Origin: an uncultured Dorea sp.
GTDB lineage: Bacteria > Bacillota_A > Clostridia > Lachnospirales > Lachnospiraceae
Assembly: GCA_910579015.1 (NCBI GenBank)
Contig: CAJTRO010000076.1
Coordinates: 1-10,323, forward strand
Direction of reading: 5' to 3'
DNA length: 10,323 bases
Both the position numbers and the translations under genes were made by a program. Positions 1 to 4,425 of the stretch are shown here, piece after piece. Under the pieces are notes generated by a model. That model had not been told where the DNA came from. It searched no databases and was given only the letters and a program-made list of their open reading frames with translations. The number at the start of each line of letters is the position of its first letter. Position 1 is the first letter of the stretch.

Positions 1-1
1 G

Positions 2-58
2 TACCTTGCACTGCGCTGCAAGGTGTCCGGCCAAGGAAGTAATGACAGCGATATATAA
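2..58 (+). CDS. possible 3' end of an upstream gene (partial)
   Basis: From base 2 an open frame runs to a TAA at 56-58 and would encode an 18-residue C-terminal tail ending VSGQGSNDSDI. The sequence here is G+C richer than the A+T-rich stretch that begins right after the stop, which fits a coding end followed by an intergenic region. The tail is too short to assign to a family. A second frame ends at a TAA at 40-42, so the reading frame itself is uncertain. Seen: the open frame and the composition change. Inferred: that it is coding. Confidence 0.3.
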   Translation, partial: YLALRCKVSGQGSNDSDI

Positions 59-61
59 AAT

Positions 62-83
62 TTCAATTGTAATAATAATTGAA
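62..83. repeat. A+T-rich inverted repeat
   Basis: The 7-base arms TTCAATT (62-68) and AATTGAA (77-83) are perfect inverted repeats around an 8-base spacer, just upstream of the promoter at 91-119. No T-run follows on the + strand, so it is not a + strand intrinsic terminator. It could be a weak regulatory dyad or one edge of the repeat-flanked cassette at 79-420. Confidence 0.4.
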
Positions 84-90
84 TAAAGGC

Positions 91-119
91 TTTACACCAC
101 AATCACCGATTGATATAAT
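91..119 (+). promoter_or_regulatory. sigma-70/SigA-type promoter for the 63-aa gene
   Basis: The -35 hexamer is TTTACA (91-96, five of six matches to consensus) and the -10 is a perfect TATAAT (114-119), separated by 17 bases. Transcription would start near 126 and give a leader of about 40 bases before the ATG at 165. The -35 lies inside a sequence repeated in both orientations at 383-420. Confidence 0.8.
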
Positions 120-164
120 GAAAGTATCAAAGTAAACAGCACTTTAAAAAGTGAGGTGAAGGAT

Positions 165-356
165 ATGCCGAATGGACTTGAAATTATGAAGGCGGCGGTT
201 GATGATTTTAAAAAAATTCAAAGGTATATGACGTTAGCAAAAGAAGAAAATGCTGCCAAAACATATGCTGAATTAAAAAGAGAATATCTTGCTATAAAAA
301 CAATTCTTCAAACCGCAGGTGTTAATTTGACAGACATTGATGAAATCAAAGAGTGA
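165..356 (+). CDS. small soluble protein of unknown function (63 aa)
   Basis: I do not recognise a named family. The ATG at 165 is chosen because GAGGTG (153-158) sits 6 bases upstream; a GTG at 156 would add three residues but overlaps that binding site. The protein is highly charged, has no signal peptide or membrane segment, and looks almost wholly helical (residues about 5-50). It ends in a distinctive GVNLTDIDEIKE segment. Lysine is AAA in 7 of 8 cases and glutamate GAA in 6 of 7, while the larger genes in the window favour AAG and GAG, so its base composition differs from its neighbours. It has its own promoter and its own terminator and so is a monocistronic unit. Good expression signals argue that it is a real gene. 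It could be a small regulator, a subunit of a complex or part of a small mobile cassette; the sequence does not decide. Confidence 0.75.
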   Translation: MPNGLEIMKAAVDDFKKIQRYMTLAKEENAAKTYAELKREYLAIKTILQTAGVNLTDIDEIKE

Positions 357-382
357 TCACTAAATAAGTAATCTAACCAAGA

Positions 383-426
383 GTGTAAAGTCTTTATTGA
401 ATTATTAAAGGCTTTGCACCTTTTTA
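383..426 (+). terminator. Rho-independent terminator after the 63-aa gene
   Basis: Arms 383-396 and 406-419 pair over 14 bases, with two G-U pairs, around a 9-base loop, and are followed by C and then TTTTT (421-425). The hairpin begins 27 bases after the stop codon. The 3' arm also resembles the sequence around the upstream promoter's -35 element, including the CTTTRCACC stretch. Confidence 0.85.
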
Positions 427-472
427 TAGAGGATAAAAGTCATAAAGAGACAAAAAGGAGGAAGCAGTATCA

Positions 473-745
473 ATGACAAAAGGACAGATTACAATAAGGA
501 TCATTGCCGGAGGTTATCTGGCATATCTTGGCTTGGGACTTGTCAGGGATATGATCATGAAAAAGCCGGATAATCATATCATATACCTGTTGTTTGGGAT
601 TCTATTCATAATTGTGGGAGCTGTCTGGTGTTTTCTGGCGCTTAAGAGATATATCCGGCATGATTTTGCTGATATAGGGGATAATTCTAAGAGTGTTCAT
701 GAGGACAGGAAGGAGGAAGATGATGAGAATCGGAATGGGATATGA
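473..745 (+). CDS. small two-helix membrane protein (90 aa)
   Basis: No family recognised. There are two predicted membrane segments, residues about 7-25 and 36-58, joined by a short polar turn containing KKPDNH. The hydrophilic tail of roughly 30 residues is rich in Asp, Glu, Lys and Arg. By the positive-inside rule the loop (MKK) and the post-helix RYIRH are both basic, so topology is unclear. The start ATG at 473 has AGGAGG at 456-461, 11 bases upstream, which is slightly far. The stop at 743-745 lies 23 bases inside ispF, in another frame, so the ispF ribosome binding site is within this gene and the two are probably translationally coupled. No convincing promoter lies between the terminator at 426 and this gene. 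Codon use resembles the downstream genes better than the 63-aa gene does. Function unknown; a small membrane-anchored accessory protein is all that can be said. Confidence 0.7.
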   Translation: MTKGQITIRIIAGGYLAYLGLGLVRDMIMKKPDNHIIYLLFGILFIIVGAVWCFLALKRYIRHDFADIGDNSKSVHEDRKEEDDENRNGI

Positions 746-1268
746 TGTTCACCGTCTGACAGAGAACAGAGAGATGATACTTGGAGGAGTGAAGATACCT
801 TACGAGAAGGGATTGCTTGGCCACTCGGATGCGGATGTACTGCTCCATGCGGTGATGGACGCCCTGCTCGGGGCGGCGGCGCTGGGAGATATTGGCAGAC
901 ATTTTCCTGACACGGATCCGAAGTACAAGGGGATATCCAGTCTGGAGCTTCTTCGGCATGTCGGCGGCCTGATCGAAGAACAGCTATATGTGATCGGCAA
1001 TATTGACGCGACGATCATTGCACAGAGACCGAAGATGGCGCCGTATATCGAGCAGATGCGGGGGAATATTGCAGAGACGCTTCATCTGGACATCAGCCAG
1101 GTCAATGTCAAGGCGACGACGGAGGAAGGTCTTGGATTCACGGGGAGCGGTGAAGGGATTTCGGCACAGGCCGTCGTCTGTCTGGACAGGATCGAGAATT
1201 GCAGTTATGCGGTTGGAGCAGACGAGGGCAGATGTGCGGGATGCAAAGGATGTGCTCACGGCGAATAG
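723..1268 (+). CDS. ispF: 2-C-methyl-D-erythritol 2,4-cyclodiphosphate synthase
   Basis: IspF converts CDP-methylerythritol 2-phosphate to the 2,4-cyclodiphosphate, releasing CMP, in the cytosolic MEP route to isoprenoids. The N-terminus MRIGMGYDVHRL is the family signature. Predicted metal ligands are D8, H10 and H42; the HSDAD segment is at 34-38, FPDTD at 61-65, and the conserved ATTEEGLGFTG loop at 131-141. ATG 723 is chosen over ATG 720 and over an upstream ATG at 693 because AGGAGG (711-716) is 6 bases away and the family begins here. At 181 residues it is about 20 longer than usual: after VVCLDRI the chain continues with a tail containing C160 and then RCAGCKGC, a CxxCxxC cluster (C171, C174, C177). 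The tail is not part of the known catalytic trimer. The gene starts inside the preceding small membrane-protein gene. Confidence 0.95.
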   Translation: MRIGMGYDVHRLTENREMILGGVKIPYEKGLLGHSDADVLLHAVMDALLGAAALGDIGRHFPDTDPKYKGISSLELLRHVGGLIEEQLYVIGNIDATIIAQRPKMAPYIEQMRGNIAETLHLDISQVNVKATTEEGLGFTGSGEGISAQAVVCLDRIENCSYAVGADEGRCAGCKGCAHGE

Positions 1269-1310
1269 TGAAGCGTAACGTTCCGGCAGGGAAGAGAGAA
1301 AGGAAATTAT

Positions 1311-2309
1311 ATGGAGATCAGGAAATTAGGACAGCAGGAGCATCAGGACAGCAGACGGCTGTATGAAGAGGTGTTTGAAGAGGACAGCGCTTCTTTTGTG
1401 GACTATTACTACACGGAGAAGACAAGGGATAACCAGATCTATGTAGTGGAAGCGGACGGAGGGATCCGTTCTATGCTTCATCTGAATCCGTACCGTCTGT
1501 ATGTCAACGGGAGCGGGAAGGATGTGAATTATATCGTTGCCGTGGCCACGCAGAAGGAGTACCGCAAGCGGGGATATATGTCCGCTCTGTTAAAGACATC
1601 TCTCAATGATATGTATCAGGCGGGGGAGTCCTTTACCTTCCTGATGCCGGCGTCTGAGAGTATCTATGCTCCGTTTGATTTCAGGACAGTATATGAGCAG
1701 AACCGGCGGTTTTACCGCAGTGAGGATGAAGAGGCTGCGGACATTGTGATAACGGATGCAAAAGACGAAGACTGCCGGGAGCTGGCCGGGTGGGCGAACC
1801 AGCGACTGGCAGAAAGGTATCAGGTATTTGCCATACGGGATGAGGCATATTATCAGAGACTGATCCGTGAATATGAATGTGAAGGCGGAAGCCTTAAGAT
1901 ATACCGGCGGGATGGTCAGATCGTGGACTGCCGGGGCTGTTATCCGAATGAGGATAATGAGAGGCCGAAGATCATGGTGAGGATCGTGGATGTCCGCAGG
2001 ATGCTGATGGCGCTGTGTCTTCGGTCGCTTACCGGAGTTTGTTTCTGCGTGACCGATCCGCTGATCAGGGAGAACAACCGGTGTCTGGTAGTTACCGGCA
2101 CGGAGTTTTCCGGCGTGATGCTGATGGACGGGAAGGAAGAGAACAGCGAAGGCACGATCACCGTTGCGGCGCTGGCAAGCCTGATATTCGGCGCAGGATC
2201 CGTAGAGGACGTCTGCCGGGAGGAAGGTGTAGAGATGTCGCAGCGGATGAAGGAAGAGCTTGGGAAATGGATTCCGCTGTCCGGGATCTGTCTCAATGAG
2301 ACAGTATAA
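1311..2309 (+). CDS. GNAT-family N-acetyltransferase, Eis-like
   Basis: This is a 332-residue cytosolic acetyltransferase expected to move an acetyl group from acetyl-CoA to an amine. The N-terminal GNAT domain (about residues 1-135) shows the acetyl-CoA motif QKEYRKRGYMSALL at 81-94 and the typical SIYAPFDFRTVYEQ end at 117-130. The later part has features of Eis-type proteins, with a second, degenerate GNAT-like region and a C-terminal sterol-carrier-like domain: MVRIVDVRRML at 222-232 and SLIFGAG at 290-296. Mycobacterial Eis is about 400 residues, so this is a shorter relative. Eis enzymes acetylate aminoglycosides and protein lysines, but family membership alone does not give the substrate here. 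The ATG at 1311 has an AAAGGAAA stretch just upstream. It lies 42 bases after ispF with no terminator between, so read-through is likely. Confidence 0.8.
   Translation: MEIRKLGQQEHQDSRRLYEEVFEEDSASFVDYYYTEKTRDNQIYVVEADGGIRSMLHLNPYRLYVNGSGKDVNYIVAVATQKEYRKRGYMSALLKTSLNDMYQAGESFTFLMPASESIYAPFDFRTVYEQNRRFYRSEDEEAADIVITDAKDEDCRELAGWANQRLAERYQVFAIRDEAYYQRLIREYECEGGSLKIYRRDGQIVDCRGCYPNEDNERPKIMVRIVDVRRMLMALCLRSLTGVCFCVTDPLIRENNRCLVVTGTEFSGVMLMDGKEENSEGTITVAALASLIFGAGSVEDVCREEGVEMSQRMKEELGKWIPLSGICLNETV
2288..2304 (+). other. hairpin across the acetyltransferase stop region
   Basis: CTGTCTC (2288-2294) and GAGACAG (2298-2304) form a perfect 7-base dyad with a 3-base AAT loop, ending just before the TAA stop at 2307-2309. 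No T-run follows, so it is at best a weak or Rho-assisted end of transcription or a transcript-stabilising stem. Confidence 0.35.
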
Positions 2310-2323
2310 CAGAATCTTCATGG

Positions 2324-2345
2324 TATCTTTAGAATATCTTTAGAA
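2324..2345 (+). promoter_or_regulatory. two exact tandem 11-base repeats, probable response-regulator box
   Basis: TATCTTTAGAA occurs at 2324-2334 and again, immediately adjacent, at 2335-2345. A looser copy, CTTAAGATTTT, lies at 2361-2371 about two helical turns on. OmpR/PhoB-family regulators typically bind direct repeats spaced one turn (about 11 bases) apart. The element lies upstream of the operon that encodes just such a regulator (3709-4425), so autoregulation is a reasonable inference. It is not proved. Confidence 0.55.
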
Positions 2346-2361
2346 TTTCATGACATCCCTC

Positions 2362-2389
2362 TTAAGATTTTTTGGGTATGATGTATAAC
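2362..2389 (+). promoter_or_regulatory. candidate weak promoter for the dedA-kinase operon
   Basis: The best arrangement is TTAAGA (2362-2367, four of six matches), a 16-base spacer and TATAAC (2384-2389). An alternative -10 is TATGAT at 2377-2382, which lacks a good -35. A weak -35 downstream of tandem 11-base repeats fits an activator-dependent promoter. The choice of hexamers is uncertain. Confidence 0.4.
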
Positions 2390-2477
2390 ATCAAGAGAAC
2401 ACTCACGGAGATGTATCTGCTCTGCCGGCAGGATACTTCTCGTGAGAAGCCCGGGGAACGAAGGAGGAGATGCGTCT

Positions 2478-2987
2478 ATGTCAGTTCAGACACTTACAGA
2501 GTATTTTGCACAATATGGAGCCATATTCGTGTTCGTGATTGTTTTATTGGAATATTTGAATCTTCCCGGATTTCCGGCGGGGGTGATCATGCCGCTGGCA
2601 GGGATATGGGCGGCGAAGGGAGCGATCAGCTTTCCCATGGTGATGGTGATCTCGGTAGCGGCAGGGCTGATCGGAAGCTGGATCCTGTATTTTCTCGGAA
2701 GGCTTGGCGGAGATGCATTCTTCCGGTTTTACATCAGGAAGTTTCCGAAACAGAGGAACCTGATCGAGAGAAATATGGAGGCCTTGCGAAAAAGGGGAGC
2801 CATAGGCGTCTTCCTTGGAAAGCTGGTGCCGATGATACGGACGCTGATATCAATCCCGGCAGGGATGATCTCGATGGAATTTGGCAGATATACGGTAAGC
2901 TCGGCTTTAGGAGTCCTGGTCTGGAACACGGTATTTATCGGAGCGGGATATTTTATGGGAGACGCCGTATGGAACGTATTTGCTTAA
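2478..2987 (+). CDS. DedA-family integral membrane protein
   Basis: A 169-residue protein of the DedA/SNARE-associated (VTT-domain) family, involved in membrane homeostasis; some members flip or move lipids such as undecaprenyl phosphate or phosphatidylethanolamine. Seen: a hydrophobic N-terminus (13-24), then LEYLNLPGFPAG (24-35) with the conserved acidic residue E25 and PG pair, a membrane segment about 54-74, a basic loop (83-108), FLGKLVPMIRTLISIPAG (112-129), and a final segment about 142-162 with GAGYFMG. Many family members have Arg at the position of K115 (consensus roughly GRFxPxxR); R121 is retained. ATG 2478 is used because AGGAGG (2462-2467) lies 10 bases upstream and an ATG at 2470 is in another frame; the frame is open farther upstream to 2442. 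It is first in an operon with a DUF374 protein and a two-component system. Substrate cannot be told from the sequence. Confidence 0.88.
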   Translation: MSVQTLTEYFAQYGAIFVFVIVLLEYLNLPGFPAGVIMPLAGIWAAKGAISFPMVMVISVAAGLIGSWILYFLGRLGGDAFFRFYIRKFPKQRNLIERNMEALRKRGAIGVFLGKLVPMIRTLISIPAGMISMEFGRYTVSSALGVLVWNTVFIGAGYFMGDAVWNVFA

Positions 2988-3014
2988 TGGATGCAGGATA
3001 TGGAGGTAAAGATC

Positions 3015-3644
3015 ATGGAAGAGAGAAAAACGAAAAAAAATATCTGGTATCGTCTGCTTTATGGTTATTTAAGGTTACTGGAAAAAACGGTGCGTATAGA
3101 ATGGCAGCAGCCGGAATGCTTCTGCGGCCATAATGTGACAGGCTTCTGGCATGAGGACAGCTTTGCTGTGAATCTGGTATTGAAGGCGGTGACCAGACGG
3201 GATGCGGCGGTATCGGTCTTGGTTACACCGGATGAACAGGGAGAATGCGGACGGTATCTTCTTGAGCGCTGCGGCGGAGAGGCTGTCAAGGTCGGGTACG
3301 GGTTCTGTAATGCCGGTACACTAAAGGAGATCCTGGAATCCTTAAACGACAAGAGGCGGAGCGTGGCGTTTGCCATGGACGGGCCGCTGGGGCCAAGACA
3401 TATTCCGAAGAAGCTGACCTATTTCCTGTCCGAGCAGAGCCGGACAGAGTTAGTGGGGATCACGGTATCTTATTCGAGAAAAATATCCTTGTCCGGACAG
3501 TGGGATCACTGCCATATACCGCTTCCGTTTTCTAAGATCACGGTGCGGTTCGATAATTATGGCGTGGCGGCGTGTCAGTGCCCGCCGAGGATCCGCCTCT
3601 ACCAGGATGAGAGAGAATATAGTATAATTAGGAAGTTTGCTTAA
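3015..3644 (+). CDS. DUF374 lysophospholipid-acyltransferase-like protein
   Basis: A 209-residue protein matching the DUF374 family, distantly related to glycerolipid and lipid A acyltransferases. Seen: FWHEDSF at 44-50 (the position of the family's WH motif), MDGPLGPR at 121-128 (family SDGPrGPr), and GQWDHCHIPLPFSK at 161-174 (family sWDr-iP-PFs). There is no clear membrane span; the basic amphipathic N-terminus suggests a peripheral membrane protein. The start at 3015 is preferred to ATGs at 2991 and 3000 because GGAGGT (3002-3007) lies 7 bases before it. It follows dedA by 27 bases. A role in making or remodelling an acylated envelope lipid is an inference from the family and from the DedA neighbour; family biochemistry in Gram-positives is poorly known. 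The DGP motif has M rather than S before D122. Confidence 0.8.
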   Translation: MEERKTKKNIWYRLLYGYLRLLEKTVRIEWQQPECFCGHNVTGFWHEDSFAVNLVLKAVTRRDAAVSVLVTPDEQGECGRYLLERCGGEAVKVGYGFCNAGTLKEILESLNDKRRSVAFAMDGPLGPRHIPKKLTYFLSEQSRTELVGITVSYSRKISLSGQWDHCHIPLPFSKITVRFDNYGVAACQCPPRIRLYQDEREYSIIRKFA

Positions 3645-3708
3645 GTGCGCGCAGGTTAAAGCTCTGCATCTTATGGCAGGTAATGAGGAAGAGAGGAGAC
3701 AGATAACA

Positions 3709-4425
3709 ATGGAGACAAGTCAGGTCAATCATGTATTGATTGTGGAAGACGACAAGGAGATACGCGAGGGCGTGGAGATATACTTAAGAAGCCAGGGATA
3801 TGAAGTGTTCCAGGCGGCGGACGGCGTAGAGGGGCTTGCAATCATCGAGAAGGAGGACATCCATCTGGCGATTGTGGATGTGATGATGCCGAGAATGGAC
3901 GGGATCCAGATGACGCTTAAGCTGAGGGAGAAGCACGATTTCCCGGTGATCTTCCTGTCGGCAAAATCAGAAGAAGTAGATAAGATCCTGGGGCTTAATA
4001 TGGGAGCGGATGACTATGTGACGAAGCCGTTCACTCCGATGGAGCTTCTGGCAAGGGTGAATTCCCAGATGCGCAGATACCGGAAGTTTCTGGAGAAATT
4101 AGGCGGCAAGGATAAAGGGGGAAATGTCCATACGATCGGAGGGCTTGAGATCAACGAGGACTCCGTGGAGGCGTTCGTGGACGGGGAACCGGTGAAGCTT
4201 ACGCCGATCGAGTATAAGATTCTGCTCCTCTTGATGAAGAACCCGGGAAGGGTGTTCTCGGCGGAGGAGATCTATGAAAGAGTATGGAATGAGCGTGCAG
4301 TCAATACGGACACGATCATGGTGCATGTGAGGAATATCCGTGAGAAGATAGAGATTAATCCAAAGGATCCAAAATATTTGAAGGTGGTGTGGGGTGTTGG
4401 GTACAAAATTGAAAAGCAGTCGTAA
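3709..4425 (+). CDS. OmpR/PhoB-family response regulator
   Basis: A 238-residue two-component regulator. The receiver domain (about 7-122) has the acidic pair D14-D15, phospho-acceptor D57 in LAIVDVMMPRMDG, switch residue S84, and K106 in YVTKPF. The C-terminal winged helix (about 140-236) shows LTPIEYKILLLLMKNPGRVFS and the recognition-helix region NTDTIMVHVRNIREKIE, ending VVWGVGYKIEKQS. Overall it is VanR-like. ATG 3709 is chosen from AGGAG at 3694-3698 (10 bases upstream) and because family members start about here; the frame is open back to 3637 with another ATG at 3673. Its last 32 bases overlap the kinase gene, so the two are co-translated. It probably binds the tandem 11-base repeats at 2324-2345. 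The stimulus is unknown. Confidence 0.93.
   Translation: METSQVNHVLIVEDDKEIREGVEIYLRSQGYEVFQAADGVEGLAIIEKEDIHLAIVDVMMPRMDGIQMTLKLREKHDFPVIFLSAKSEEVDKILGLNMGADDYVTKPFTPMELLARVNSQMRRYRKFLEKLGGKDKGGNVHTIGGLEINEDSVEAFVDGEPVKLTPIEYKILLLLMKNPGRVFSAEEIYERVWNERAVNTDTIMVHVRNIREKIEINPKDPKYLKVVWGVGYKIEKQS

Larger units (their letters stand above)
79..420. repeat. related ~19-base repeats bracketing the 63-aa gene
   Basis: The left copy at 79-98 reads TTGAAT then AAAGGCTTTACAC. A direct copy lies at 397-420: TTGAAT, a 4-base insertion, then AAAGGCTTTGCACC. An inverted copy lies at 383-401; its reverse complement differs from the left copy at only two positions over 19 bases. The two right-hand copies together form the terminator hairpin, whereas the left copy holds the promoter -35. 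No clear target-site duplication was found. Confidence 0.5.

Noticed and set aside
3..24. Perfect 8-base hairpin (ACCTTGCA/TGCAAGGT) at the window start
   Set aside because: No T-run follows and it lies in a possible coding tail, so it is not supported as a terminator.
413..441. Second promoter at the right-hand repeat (TTTGCA) for the 90-aa gene
   Set aside because: No -10 hexamer at the right distance; the sequence is the 3' arm of the terminator.
1590..2321. 243-codon open frame on the - strand
   Set aside because: Lies wholly opposite the acetyltransferase gene; no ribosome binding site or recognisable motifs, composition of an antisense shadow.
2372..3133. 253-codon + strand open frame overlapping dedA
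   Set aside because: In a different frame from the clear DedA protein, low-complexity and without motifs; crosses into the DUF374 gene.
3600..3628. TATAAT at 3623-3628 as a separate promoter for the two-component genes
   Set aside because: No acceptable -35 at 16-18 bases and no extended -10; an internal promoter cannot be supported.
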